In this document: piece after piece, positions 21,798 through 35,264 of the stretch | Numbering within the stretch: the first letter of the stretch is position 1 | Layout: each line of letters begins with the position of its first letter | Source: Epiperipatus broadwayi | Taxonomy: Eukaryota; Onychophora; Udeonychophora; Euonychophora; Peripatidae | Direction of reading: 5' to 3' | Length of the DNA: 64,000 nucleotides | NCBI GenBank assembly: GCA_028023455.1 | Contig: JAQFVV010000206.1 | Coordinates: 1,473,361-1,537,360 of the forward strand | Notes under the pieces: generated by a model | Seen by the model: the letters and a program-made list of their open reading frames with translations, nothing else | What the model was told of the DNA's origin: nothing | Databases searched by the model: none | Made by a program: the position numbers and the translations under genes

Positions 21798-23289
21798 CTA
21801 TAATATCACATAACCACCCTTTTATTGTAGATTGCCAAAAATATTGACAATACTCTTAAAATTATTAATACATAAGGCCACTGCATACAGGTGTATAAAT
21901 TGTGGGTCACAAAGACAATGGGTTTGTCAAATTACCTGTGATAATTAATAAAGTTTATATGAAAATGAAAATTTTTAATTTTTAGAATTACCCCATTGTT
22001 CGAAACATATTCTGATAGCAAACATATTTTTTATTTAAATACAAACGAATTTTTTTTTTCTTTAATCTTGTGAATATTGTTTGAAATATAGGAAATTTCT
22101 ACAATTGCACTAAATTGAATAGATGGATGCAATTTCACTGTGATAAGTAATAAAATTTATATATAAATATAAATGTTTAGATTTTTCAAATCATTTCATT
22201 GTTAGAAACATATTTTGATTACAAATATTTTTTATTTAAATATAAGAGGGTTACTTTTTTACTGTCTTATGTCAATTGTTTAAAATATAGAAATATTATA
22301 TACAGTAGTTTACTATAGTACTAAACCAAGCAGAATGGCACTATTTTGCTACAATAATTAATAAAATATATATGTAAATGAAAATGTTTAGATTTCTGAA
22401 TCACTTTTATTTAAACATCTTAATTGTGACTAATTAGTATTAATAATTTATTGAAAAATAAACTTATTTAAAAATTATTAATTACAATGCACACAGTTCT
22501 CTACTTTCGTAATTGGTTTTTGAAATGTGTAAGAAAGTTGAAGTTCTATTTTTTAAAAAAAGTGCAAAGGATTTTTAATATATAATAAATCTTTTTTTTT
22601 ATATTTTTTTTATATATTTTTTTTTTTTATTAATAAAAAAAAGGAGTAAAAATAGAGAATAAACACCCCACACCCACCCCACTTAGTTTAAGATCCAGAC
22701 AAATAATATTAAAAAGTTTTAAAAGTCCAATGATAATTAACTTGATCGTGTATGAATTTGAAAATATTTCTTAATTTTGTACTTGTTTTTCACGATTGAA
22801 TATATTGTCGATTGGCTTAAATTATAGGAACGTTTTATTGAAGCAAAAGATTTCCATATTCATTTCAATCGTTTGAAGATTGTGAGACCTTGATTACTAA
22901 CCATGCTTGTTTTTCATTGGCTCATGTATATAAATTAATAAGGGTAAATTTTTTCATCAGAACAGAAATGCATTTAAAATAATAGCACATGTTCAATTGT
23001 AAACTGACAAGACCCAACTTATCAACACAAGCACTAACTACATAACATCCCTACTCAAGATTGAACTTGTTATTCTGAAAATAAATATGACTAATGTCAT
23101 AGAGGTGGGAAGGGACCAGAGATCAATAGTCTATGAGAAAGTGAGAATCATTACATGAAATTATGTACATTTTGTCATATATACATCCATAAAAAATTGA
23201 AAGTACAAAATGTTTATGAATAAATTGTACAAATATGGAATGTACAAAAGTAGAGAACTGCCTGTAATTCTGCTCTATATTAAATAACA
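21798..23289. other. AT-rich DNA, no feature seen
   Basis: A loosely repeated theme recurs at about 21940-22400: TAATTAATAAAATTTATAT-AAATGAAAAT-TTTAGATTT. This suggests old tandem duplication. T-rich runs lie at 22590-22632. No coding potential. Confidence 0.4.
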
Positions 23290-23937
23290 ATCAAAGATTA
23301 ACTCATCAAAGATGAATTAATTAAAAAAAAATATCCAAAAAAACGAATTGATTTTATAATAGAATTCTTGAAATGGCTGGATAACAACATAGTGGCTAAA
23401 TTTGAAAACAAAAGGTATGTGATAAATGATGGTTGGCCCATGGGACTGCCTATGAGTGGAGTTGTTGCTAGTATTGTCATAAACCATTATGAGAGCCAAA
23501 TTCTTCCAAAATATTTCACAACAGATCCAACTCTCATATACTCTCGATATGTTGATGACATTTTTATTGCAGCAAAACCTTCCACCACTATTAACATACA
23601 AAATGAATTTCAAGCCATATCAGGATTAACCTTTAGTAGAACAGAGGAAAACAAGGAACAAGAAATAAAATACCTAGACATGTTAATAAAAGGAGAAAAT
23701 ATACACTTAGATTATAAAATGATGATTAAACCACTGCACATACTAGGTTACACAAGTCCAAAATCTAACACCCCCAACACATATAAATGGGCAGGTATGA
23801 ATGCTTTCCTATTCAGAAATCACCAGTTATGTAAATACATAGCGGATAGTGAAAACAATATAGACAGATATATAAAGGAAATGACTAACATAGGCTTTAA
23901 ACATAATACAATCAATCAGAGAATAAAAACATTTTAA
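23290..23937 (+). pseudogene. Penelope-like element reverse transcriptase, 5'-truncated
   Basis: Open from ~23302 through 23937 (TAA). RT palm motifs are clear: GWPMGLPMSGVVASIVINHY (the G-PMGSPLS-type motif B) and then YSRYVDDIFIA (motif C, with catalytic YVDD). The thumb follows, with EIKYLDMLI and TPNTYKWAGMNAFLFRNHQL, which fits the PLE RT layout. The fingers and motif A are missing because the copy is truncated on its 5' side; nothing upstream of 23290 continues it. An in-frame TAA at 23935-23937 breaks the link to the downstream endonuclease, but the same frame resumes with KLRNKLPKDN. PLE RT is related to telomerase RT and copies the element by target-primed synthesis. The copy is dead. 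Confidence 0.85.
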
Positions 23938-24069
23938 AGAAAACTAAGAAATAAATTGCCTAAAGACAATATGAAATATCTAACAATTCTTTTTATACCT
24001 AATGTAACACCAAATATTGCAAAAACATTGTCTAACAACTTTAAATTCAGCTTCAGAACACCTCCCAAT

Positions 24070-24450
24070 ACTAATTGACTGATAAATAATTCTAAAGATA
24101 AAACAGAAAAAGATCAAGCCCCTCATGTGGTCCATAAAATGGCATGCCCTCAGTTAGGCTGCCATGCATCATACTATGGCGAGACTCAGGCTAACCTGAA
24201 CACAATAATTTACCAACATAGGTATGTCTACAATAGGGTTAAAAATAAAAATGAAGGATCTTCAGTATTCTGGGACCACCAAGCAGCTACAGGCCATGTA
24301 TTTGAACCTAGTTCCACCCAAATAATTTGTACAGAAAAAAATGACACCAAAAGAAAAGTTAAAGAAGATTCTATATAGCAAATGACATCAATGCCATTAA
24401 TAAAGAAGAGGCATGTTTTGCTCTCTTTAACAATGGACTAATTAAAAATT
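24070..24450 (+). pseudogene. GIY-YIG endonuclease domain of the same Penelope-like element
   Basis: VHKMACPQLGCHASYYGETQ is the GIY-YIG core with its C-x4-C pair. IYQHRYVYNRVKNKNEGSSV, then TGHVFEPSSTQIICTEKND and KRKVKED follow. A frameshift near 24366 separates this from INAINKEEACFALFNNGL, the expected C-terminus (compare 54866-55122). It is the 3' part of the PLE whose RT lies at 23290-23937, joined by a linker region containing one in-frame TGA (24078-24080). Confidence 0.82.
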
Positions 24451-26684
24451 CAAACGCATTTGCATAAATTATAACAATCGTTATTTACAAAGCTATGAGT
24501 ATGAGATTCGAACATGAAATCTCAAAAGCCCTAAGCAAATCTATTATAAATTAGAGTAAAATTATAGCTTCACTATTTAATGCGAAAAAAAAAAGTTGCA
24601 TATTTATAATCATATATTAGGTAATTATGTTTATCAGTCATATTTTTTAAGTTTTTTTATTGCATGTTCAATATAATATAGTGTTAAAGATGCTGAAATA
24701 TGAGATCTAGGAATCAAGTCCAGTACAGTCTTGAAGTGTTTTTAGTACTAATGTTATATTCTTTTTTATTTATCAATATTACTTTTTTTGCATGTTTTAC
24801 TGATCTGCTTTTCCTTGAATTTGGATTGTAGTGTACATTCTTACCTAGCTCAAAATTTATGATTGATACATAATATTATACAAATACATAACAGATCAAA
24901 TCCAAATAAAATTAGTAACAAACAGTTTTTAAATAAATATTATTGTGTACATTTCGTTAAAATGATATTTATTGCCATTCTGTTGCTTATAACAACTATA
25001 CAACATCACTAATAACCACTCTATTGGGAAAATACCTGAATCTTTTATATATTCTAGTGGAAGTAAATGTTTGATTTTTTATAATTATTATCATAATCTA
25101 TCATTAAGCAAAAGAAAGTGTGAGGCATGGTAGTGGCTTCTAAAAATTTATTAAATAAACAATAATAAATCTTTATTTAGATATGCATAGTACTTGCTGT
25201 TAAAAAAAAAAGTTTTATTGATTACAATATGAAAACACAAACTAAATGCATTTTTTTTAATATGTCAGAATTTCTATTTTTTTTTTTCAAAGTTAACTGT
25301 ATGATTAGATTTTGATAACATACAGTTCTAATAATTTGGCTACTCTTACACTGTTAATAATAACAAGTCTTTATGGTCACAACAATACAATTAAGTGAGA
25401 TATGGTTAAACATTGCTTTTACAATTCTACAAAATTTTACTTAAATAATATAAAACTATCAATTAAAAAAACACAACTTTCAGTATGAATTTTCTTCATG
25501 TGATTATCAATTTTGCAGAAAACATAAAAAATTATCAACTGCAAGCTCTCTCTCTTTCTCAGTTCATATTTCTATATGTTTGCAAAGAAACCACACTTTT
25601 CTTTCCTAGTAATATTGATTTTTTTTTAAGTTTACAGCTACATATATTTTTAACTAGAATTATATCAGCAACTAATATCATTGAACACAACATAATTTCT
25701 TTAACAGATGGATTATAGAATCAGCACAACCTTCAAGGTGTACTAGTTTCAATAACTAATGCAGAATTCTTCTAATACTTTGGATGAAGATGCTGATAAA
25801 AAATTGATGATTACAACATTGAAGGACTTTTGCAATCAACATAAAAGAATTAACTAAATGAAGAATTAATGTAACTAGATAAAGAAAAAAATCAACAGCC
25901 TGCAGAGGGAGAATCTAAATATCAAAAACTGAATTCAAAATTAGCTGACTGAATATTTTAGCTAATATATTACATAATTTAAAATTAATTATTAATAGTA
26001 TAGTAATTTGTATTTTTTTTTTTAGCATTGTATCTTTTTATGATTATGATAATGTCTTCTTTGTATTGTATATGCCAGAAAAAAATTATGATTTTAAATT
26101 ATGGAAATATTGTACATATGAAACAACTACTTTAGAGTGAGAAGAAAAATGCATTAGATACACATCAGTGTATGAATGCATATAAAAATGATAAATAAGT
26201 ATGATATTTTTGCTATGAAAGTCTGTGTCTTCTTTTTGTTGTTTCTCTCATTCTTTCTTTAATTTATTCTTATCATCATTTATTTTAGAGTAATATAGAG
26301 CCTGGCTATTTTGAGCCAGTCATATCCCAGTTGTCTATCATTAATTGTATATGGTATTGTGTGTGCAACTGACTACAATATTCTTTTTAGGTTGTTATTT
26401 CATATTTTTTATCTTTTGGGTTGTTTTTTTATAGTAAGAATAGATATATGCATTTTTATATGTTTATAATGATGTTATTTATGTGAAAAATTTACATTTT
26501 TTATTAAAATTATAATACACAATTCAATTCCCTGTACACTATTTTCTATAACAATTTCTATGTTAATATTCAAATCTAATTTATTATTATACATTCATTC
26601 TTTAATCCTGTGTTTTCACATTATATGTATATTTATAAATTAATCTAATTAGTATATAGTTATTAAAATTATTCAATAATTAGA
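24451..26684. other. AT-rich DNA, no feature seen
   Basis: The first ~150 bp (ATGAGTATGAGATTCGAAC...) resembles sequence after the PLE stop at 55122 and is probably PLE 3' untranslated sequence. The rest shows nothing I can support. Confidence 0.45.
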
Positions 26685-26760
26685 CAATCCCAATATAAAT
26701 AACAATCAACAATCGCAAACTGTTGTCATGGCAACTTCCTTTTAACAACAGATTGAGATT
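26685..26760. mobile_element. Half copy of the hairpin MITE found at 31287-31410
   Basis: CAATCCCAATATAAATAACA, ATCAACAATCGCAAACTGTT and GTCATGGCAACTTCC match one arm of the 31287-31410 hairpin. The opposite arm is reduced to ACAGATTGAGATT. Confidence 0.6.
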
Positions 26761-29700
26761 ATTGATTATTTATTTCAGGATTATCAAAGTGTTGATTGAT
26801 TTTAATGATTACTTACAAATCCATTTAGTCTTGAGCATTATTATACTTATTAGTATATAATACAGTGGATGTGTAATCTTGATTATGTGTGTGTGCATAT
26901 ATATGTAAAACTTTAATGTAAGAGAAGATATGAACAACAAGATTTATTTAAATAAATATTTAAAATAAAGTCTAAAAGATTTAAATTTTAATTAAGCAAT
27001 GCTATTTTTTCGTATTTTTAAATTAACATTACTTATTTAAAATTAAATATAAAAAAGAACTATAATTGAAACAAATAAATTATTTACTTTTGATTTTGAC
27101 ATAATTCTAAATTTTTAATCTAATAAAGAAAGAATACTATTTTTGTATAAAATAAAGACATTTATTTAATGGCTATACATGAGCATTTTTAAAATTACAA
27201 TCTAATTTATAATTTAAAGAATTAAGAATAAATTTTTAATTAAAAATATATTTTAATTGACTTTTGCTTATTTTGATGAATGTAACTTGAAAAGGTAAAA
27301 CAATTATATTTTAATTATACATTTTTTTATTAATTAAAAAGAAAAGAGAGTAACTTAATTCTGTTTTTATAACTGTTTATACATTTTATAGTACCCACTG
27401 TTAATAATCATTAATTTACTGGGGGGGGTGCAATTTCAAAAAGAAGGACAGTTGCTAGCCATTTTCATGGTGGAGGAGTTTGTGCACCCAGAGAAATATA
27501 GCAAGGCTTCTTTGTGATGTTTCATTCCCCAATATGTGTGTAGTAGAAACTATTTTTATACCTGAAGTTTTTGAGATTATTGAACAGTATTAAATCAAAG
27601 ATTTCCAGAATTATCATCTCTATCTCTTAATCAGAACATGTAACCCAGACCAGCATGATCTTAAGACATTCCGGTAATATATAATTTACACATACTAAGG
27701 CACAAATATAAACTGATTATGTAACACTCCTTATGCAACTGCTGATACTTTTACATATGTAAGAAATACAGATGAAAATATTGTCATCTATAAAATATGC
27801 ATTAACTTTTTAAATGACGAATTTTGTTTGGCTGAGTGAGTTAAAACTCTAAACTTTTGATTGGTCAATTACAGAATCAGCAGTAAAAATATATTCATCT
27901 TTTAATATTATATTCATTTTAGTTTTGTTTGTAAAAAGTATATTAATAATTGGTCATATTATGAATGTGAATGAAAGTTTTTTCAAAAATAAATTTCTAT
28001 TTATAATTATAAAAATATTTGATAGTAGGAAAACATAAAAAGAAGGTCCTAATGAATTACAAATTGTTTAGATATAATTGATTTCTTTTTCAATTTACAT
28101 TAGTTTAAAAGTAAAGAATTTTTTAGTAAATGTTACCATTTTTGTAAAAATAATTATATTTTTAGCATATTTTAAACAAATATGTTATAATATGTAAAAA
28201 AAAATACTTAAAAAATGTTCTAAAATCTTTATTTCATTTTCAAAATCAAAACAAAGAAGTTGGAGCAGTGAAACTTATTGACAGGTGCTTATCCATTGTT
28301 TGTAATGACAAGCAACCAATCACCATCAAGTAAGGTCTGCCTTCTCTCTTTGTTATAGTTTGAATGCCTATATATATATATATATATTGATTTTTTACTT
28401 GTAAAATAATGCAAGATAGGGCAGCATCTTGTAGTACATCACATCACATCATCACATCAGCTTTAAAATGAGCCTAAATATGCTATGATAACATAAAAAC
28501 TGCCCAAGTTAAAGTGAGTTAAGCGGTGTATGAATTAACTTGAGATAGTCAGGCAAAACATTAATAATGGCATATCAAGGACTAACTCTAATGTTAACAA
28601 AATTTTATTTTGTTTATTGTTTAATAGATAGGGGATATAACCTGTACTGTATTATTTTTTTAAAAAAAGTAACCATTGAATGAATTGAATAAAATTAATA
28701 AAAAAAAATATGTACAGCAAGAAAATAAAAAGTTATTGTCAGTAAACATCCAACACAAGTTTAAATTCCTCCAAAAAACAGAAACATCTTTTTTTTTAAT
28801 TTTGTTATAGCATTTATTAAAATATTTATTTAAAATTAAGAAAAATAATAAAATTTCTAAATGTGTTTTTTATTTTAATTACAGATAATCAATCTAGATT
28901 TTAGATTGAGGCAATGTATTTATATTTTTTATAATTAGATTGTGAAAATAATTTGATTTATAATTTTTAAAAATTAAGAATTAATAATTGAAATATTATT
29001 TTATATTATATATCTATATATTTATATATAATATTTTATACATTATCAACTTAATCTTGCTTATATAGTTTAAGATAAATAATGAGTAATAATTGAAATA
29101 TTATATATTAGTAAGTATACATGTATGTTGGCCTATATAATATTTAGGGATCATTTACAATTTATATAGTTGTAAATTATATAGTGCATTTACTAAAATA
29201 ATATATATTTATAAAGAAGTCAAAATCAGAAATGAAATATCTTTATTATTAAAACATTTTTCAGAATTTCATTTCATGTATTATTATTATTTAGTCAGTA
29301 CATTTATTAATCATTATTTTAAATTATCAGTGTATTTAATACTATAATAAAGTTTTATTTATGACTACTCTTATACACATGCAGTCACTCAAGTTTCAGT
29401 AAATCAAAAAGGTATCTCTGGCCATAATGTTCTTAGGAGTATGTGTGTGAACAGCTATATAATTCTCTTTACAAATATTTAAATGGTAGTAAGATAATGA
29501 TAATCTCCTCTAAAGTCTACACAGTTTAGTTTGTTTTCATGTTTTATGGTAATAGTTATAAATTTGTTTATGGTTAGTACACTAATGATACCTGATGCCT
29601 GAGAGAATTGATGGTGATCAGCTTTGATATAATAATCCTAGCACTTTTTAATATATGCTCAGTTTTATAATTATTTTAACACATATATTTACATTAGTAA

Positions 29701-30018
29701 ATTTATTGATGATTGCTCTTTTAAAATATTGGACCTCACTTTTGACATTATTATGTTGATTATTCTAAGATATCATAATGTGTCTCTTTAAACCCGGTTA
29801 CAAAGAGTGACCATTGATGATTATCTGCTGCTGATAAACTATATTTATTACTTATATTTGCTTTTGATTATAAGGTACTGATGCTTTGTTTTTATCACAT
29901 TGTATTCAGTTAAAAATAAAAATAGTGATTGCATATCATTATTTGTAACCTAATATAAACTTTCTTCCCAATCCCACCATGACAATTTCCATGTGATTCT
30001 TCAAATGTAATTTATATA
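26761..30018. other. AT-rich DNA, little seen
   Basis: Holds a G run at 27421-27428, a (TA)n tract at 28369-28387, and a CATCA repeat at about 28437-28460. No gene or clear transposon is recognisable. Confidence 0.45.
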
Positions 30019-31219
30019 CACCTGGGTCTCGTTTTACGCGATAGATAGGTTCCTCAGAAAACACGCGCAAACAAAATCGTGCAAAAACAGACGTAACTTA
30101 CATTGAAAAAGGGGGGATGCGGTCTGTGATTTTTCAAAATTCATGTAAAAGCAAAGCACCAATGTAAAATTACTTTAAAATTCACGCAACAAAAAATAAG
30201 GAAATAAAATATGACTAATAAAAAATTTCAAATTTGAAAAAAGTTGATACAAGACAAACTTTTTTTAACTATAATATTTAATTTTATTCAAAATAATATA
30301 TTTTTATGCATAATTTACAGTACAGTAATTTACATTTTTTTATACACATTTTAATTATTATCGCTATTTGCCCAAAAACACGTTCATTTGCAAACTAGTA
30401 AAAAATCAGATTCTCATGTGATGTGATGTGATGTATTTGGCTTCTCCTTAAATGAAGTCAAGAATATCTCAGCAATTATTCTCACAAAAGGAAATACAAC
30501 TAGCACCAAGTTCACTCTCATGTTGTGTTAATGGTTTTCTGTTGACGATGATGATGATTTTATTAATTGTTTATGAACTTAGACTTATGATAATAAAAAG
30601 ACATTTATTCACCACTGCTGGGAAAAATTTAATTAAAACTAACAACTAAAAATTAAATTCTTATTTTTGTCTTTAATTTTCAATTCCATTTAAAAATCAA
30701 ATTTCGTTTTACATCACATTAATTTCAAGTCGCCCATAAGTAATTTTTAAATTGTTGATTACAATTAAAAATCAGATTTTAATTTTTAATTGAACCCACT
30801 GCTATTACTGACCTTTTAAAAATAAACTTGTGGACACTAAATGATTAATAATTGATTACGTTCTTTTTTAAAAAGCAAAAACAGAATGTGATTTAAAATG
30901 CAAAATTAACACGCACAATGTTTGAACAAATTTACATTATAATCTTGTAAAATTTAATGTGTGTATACATAAAATGTGGAAATCATGATTTTAATTTCAT
31001 TATTGCATAAAACCTTACTATTATAAAGCACTGAAAATATTGAAATTACTAAGATGAAAGTAGAATTCCAATAATGTGCTATTACTTTCAATATAACGTA
31101 AGTGCGTGAAATTTATTATTTAAAGTAATAGCGCATTCGGAGGTCGACTTCCAGTGAAACATGAATCATGTAACTTCAAAATCATGTTAAATATTTCTGC
31201 ATAAAAAGAGACCCAGGTG
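30019..31219. mobile_element. Non-autonomous DNA transposon with terminal inverted repeats
   Basis: The left end CACCTGGGTCTCGTTTTACG and the right end GCATAAAAAGAGACCCAGGTG are inverted copies (CACCTGGGTCTC perfect, then TTTTAYGC). Both ends are flanked by TATATA, compatible with a TA or TATATA target duplication. The left subterminal region is GC-richer (ACGCGCAAACAAAATCGTGC). The 1.2 kb interior has only a short meaningless frame at 30452-30649, so no transposase is encoded. I cannot assign the superfamily from the ends. Confidence 0.8.
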
Positions 31220-31286
31220 TATATATAATAATGTTCAAGGCTAAATAGGCATGTAAGTAATCATTAAAAACTAGTCAACACTTAGA

Positions 31287-31410
31287 AAAACCCAATATCA
31301 ATAACAATCAACAATTTCAAACTGTTGTCAAGACAACCTCCTTTATTGTTAAAATGAAGTTGCCTTGACAACAATTTGAAATTGTTGATTGTTATTGATA
31401 TTGAGATTGT
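31287..31410. mobile_element. Hairpin MITE
   Basis: Nearly perfect foldback of ~111 bp (31293-31403). CAATATCAATAACAATCAAC and AATTTCAAACTGTTGTCAAG are matched in inverse order by CTTGACAACAATTTGAAATT and GTTGATTGTTATTGATATTG. The loop is short, around CTCCTTTATTGTTAAAATG. A related half copy is at 26685-26760. Confidence 0.85.
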
Positions 31411-32138
31411 GTAAGTTTTAATTGGTTTTTAATGTTTTTTTTTTAAATCCTCCATATATATTCAAAAATAAAAAATTAAATTAAGTATATAGTTTTATTT
31501 AAAGTTTACATATTAAATATTGTTTAATTATTACAAGCAAGGTGTTAAAAGTGAGATCCTGTCTCCAGCCTTGTATAATTAATTATGAGTTTAATAACTC
31601 TTTAAGTTCCATATTTCATCTGGTTGATAAATTAATTTCACCCTAAATTACCAATAATGTTGATAAAAAAGATATGCTTATAAACATCAGAGCTACCAAG
31701 AATAGATGGATTCATTCTATTCTTGACTCTTTGTTCAACATTTAGAGTGCTTTTAAGCCATAGCCTGGTGGAGGAGGATGTACCCCCTTTGTTTACATAT
31801 ACATTGAACTATGTTTAATTTAAAGTTTATATTTATCATTATTTATCACAATATATTGACTAATAATGTGATTAGATTTAAATTTTTATTAATAAATATT
31901 TAATTTTAGTAGAAGAAAAGACAAGAGAAATTAATAATTAGGATTTCTTCTTGTAAATCAGAAGAATATCATTGGCATCTACATGTTGGAATTGATTAAT
32001 AAATAATTCTTTTATTTTACTGCAGTTAAATTTTCTTACACTTCTCTTATATTTTTTACAGTTATGAATTCTATTTTAATTTTTCCATTATAATTTAGCA
32101 ATTTGAATGTAAAATAATTTAATTTTTAAAAGTTAAAT
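31411..32138. other. AT-rich DNA, no feature seen
   Basis: Only a 9 bp inverted repeat, AAGAATAGA/TCTATTCTT at about 31699-31726, stands out. Confidence 0.45.
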
Positions 32139-32205
32139 TAAAAGGTACTTTGGTATTAGACCTACAACATAGGGGAAATAGGATGCCTTTTCACATCCAC
32201 AATAA
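32139..32205. repeat. Single arm related to the foldback element at 33053-33270
   Basis: AAAAGGTACTTTGGTATTAG, ACCTACAACATAG and CCTTTTCACATCCA resemble, in inverse orientation, 33200-33287. Together with that arm it could also be the terminal repeat of a 1.15 kb element (32139-33287). Confidence 0.5.
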
Positions 32206-33052
32206 ATGTGTAAACTTGCACTGACATCAAATTGAAAGGAAATAATCACTGTGATTCAATCTCATGTGAAAACATGTTTATCTTTATCAATGGGTCTTTT
32301 TTTTATAATATTTTGACATCTTCAGCTATTGTCCAGATTTTTTTTGACAACAGGATAAATATTTAATAAAAGTCCTATAATAATTTATATTTCTTTATTT
32401 TTGTGTATTTTTTCTTTTTTTTTTCTTTCTTAAAAAAACATTTATTAGTATTTCTGTGGGGAATCCTGGCATACTCTGTGCAATCATGTGTTCAATAAAA
32501 CTCCATTTTGGGGGGAATTTTTTCAATTCAAATCTCCATTTTATGTGTGTTAAAAGTAAATGGCAAATATGTGGCTTCAATGCAATAATTCCTATTATAT
32601 ATTACATGGTAAGCAGCATATATATGTATATTTTATGTGTTTTTGTAAATAATATTTAAAAAAAATATTATTTAGTGATTGTTTTAAGTGTATTTAAAAT
32701 AACATTTTTTTTCATAATGGCATCATTTATTTAAGATCACAAATCTTTTTTTTTTGGTTTAAAATGTTTTTAAAATCGATTTATGTATCATTATACCTTT
32801 TGAAGGTGTTAGTGTGAAAGTTATATATATATATTTGTGTACAGAAAATCAATATTATTTAAAAAATACTTTTTTTTAATCTCCATTTCTTCCTCAAAAT
32901 TGTTTTAAAATCATCCTTTTTAATATTATGTTTTATACTTTAAAAATGGTAATTTTTAATATCCATTTGTTCTTTAAAAATTGTTTTTCATTTGTTTTTC
33001 AAAATTTGTTTTAAAATGCTTTTTTTAATATTATTTTTTATACTTTAGTTAT

Positions 33053-33270
33053 TTTTATTAGTCCTACAACCAGCGCATGTATTACACTTGCTATGCCTAT
33101 TCATATCAACATCCCAAAAACTTTGTAAATTTTGCAAAAATATCATGTATAAGATCCTTATACACATTATTTTGGCCAGATCACAAGATTACAAAGTTAT
33201 CAGTGGATTGATATGAATGTGAAAAGATGCAACAAGACTAATACATGCTCTGTGTTGCAGGACTAATACC
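33053..33270. mobile_element. Foldback MITE
   Basis: Left arm TTATTAGTCCTACAACCAGC, GCATGTATTACACTTG and TTCATATCAA is matched in inverse by the right arm (TTGATATGAATGTG, CAAGACTAATACATGCTC, GTTGCAGGACTAATACC). Arms of ~90 bp with ~15-25% differences by eye. No coding capacity. Confidence 0.65.
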
Positions 33271-33287
33271 AAAATACCAATTAAAAC

Positions 33288-35264
33288 AATTCTGATTATT
33301 TTACTTTAATATTTTTATGAATAGAAACTTAATTAATGAATACGATGAGAAACTAGAAAAATTATTAGTTAAAAAATTTTTAAAAAAATTTCAGTTTATA
33401 TTGGAAGTCCAAACATTTTATTCTTCCCTTATTATTTTTTCTGAATTTGATGAACAATATTTTACAGAATAAAATATGTTCTAAACATAAGGCTAAAAGT
33501 TTTACAAAATTTCAGAGCATTTATAAAATCAATATGAATGTAAAACTAAATTTGGCATAGAATGCTGAAAACAGGATTGCTGTTATGTTTTGATAGCAAA
33601 AAAAAGTTATTTAAACAAAAAGGATACGATCTAAAATATATTTAATTGTTATGAATGTTCACTTTATTTAAAAAATAAGAATAGACTGAACTAAATTTGT
33701 GTTTTAGTTTTAGTTTTGGAATGTGAATGAGTAAATACATACTCTGTAAAATATGTGAAAATATATATCCTCAATCTATTATTAATAACTATATTATTAT
33801 GTTTTAATTTTGTTTATACTATCTTCTTAATTTATATAGGCATACTACACATATAAAAAACTGTCTGTGATTATATATGCATACGCATATTGAAAAGTAC
33901 CAGATACTTGCAGTTCAATAAACAAGATTTATTTTATTGGTATCAAAGTTTATCAACTAAATGTGACTGAACAAACAGTTATGTATGAGGTATGCAAAGA
34001 GGGCTTAGAACAAAATATAGCAAGCCTAATATACAACTTAAAATATTACTTAATTAAAAGATAAAATAGATTTATCAAATATTATTTTCTATAGTATTCT
34101 AGAAAGTTTTTAAAATGTATTTACTTCATTATATCAAATTTTATCCAAAAAAATGTCAAAGCTCATTTGAAAATAGCTACTGAAAGAAAATCTATAAACA
34201 TTTGAAAAATACAACATAATCTAAGAGAACGATGGAAAGGTACTGGAAATATTAAAAAACACCATCTTCCCATGAGGAAAGTGAAAGAGTTGACAAATTA
34301 ATTTATATTTTAAAGAAAAATATCCGTAAATTTTAAAATGATAAATTTAAAATTAATGTTTAATTAATTAATTAATTAATATTCTTTTATTTTTAAATAT
34401 TTATTTTTTAATATAATGATGTTACTATTATTTGTTATCATAATTTTTGGACAAATGTTTTGTTGATTAAATGTCTTTTCAGAATTGTATCATTCTGTCT
34501 TCCAGTTATCAGACTTAATATTTTGAATGCCACCCAAAAAACAAAAAATGAAATATGAGTAATTGTTAAGAGATACATAGAAAAAGGAAAATTGTTAATA
34601 ATTTTTGTATTGCTTATGATTGAGTTTTTGATAGAATGAGTTGGATTATTTTGTTGGGTATTTAAAACAAACAAGAAAGAAATTGAAAATAAAAAAAATT
34701 ATCAGAAAATCATATAAGTATCAAAAAATAACAAGAGAACTTAAACAACAATAGTATCGCCTATATTTGTTACTTTATTCAATATTGTTTTAAGTAAACT
34801 TTGTAATGAATAAAGTTCTGGATAAATAAAAAGTTAATATTGGAGTTAGAAATGTTCTTTGTGTCAATTTTGCTTATCACAGAGAAATACTTGCAAATCC
34901 AAGTGTGAAGCTAACAAAATATTAATTACAAGTGATGAAACTTAAAAACTTTGAGATTATAGGTTAAGATTATATAAGATTAAGAATGATTTTCAGAGCA
35001 ATTTAATGTTTTTAAATATTTTGCGATTAGTCAGCTGAATATTAAAATAATAATATTAGATTGAGAATTTCAGTGACTGAAGAGACTTTTAGTAAGAGTA
35101 AAAAAAAAAAATTCTAAAGTTAGAAATAAGCAAAAAATTTATTAAATATTCTGTTTTGTGTATAGTGCATATGGAGTAATTTAATAATTGAAAAATTCAA
35201 CTGACATTATATGATAATCATTGCAAATACATAATTTTACAACATAGATTCTCACAAAGTTTAA
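33288..35264. other. AT-rich DNA, no feature seen
   Basis: Contains (TTAA)n at about 34362-34380. No supported gene. Confidence 0.45.

Noticed and set aside
23298-23613. Minus-strand frames opposite the Penelope RT
   Set aside because: Antisense shadows of the RT reading frame.
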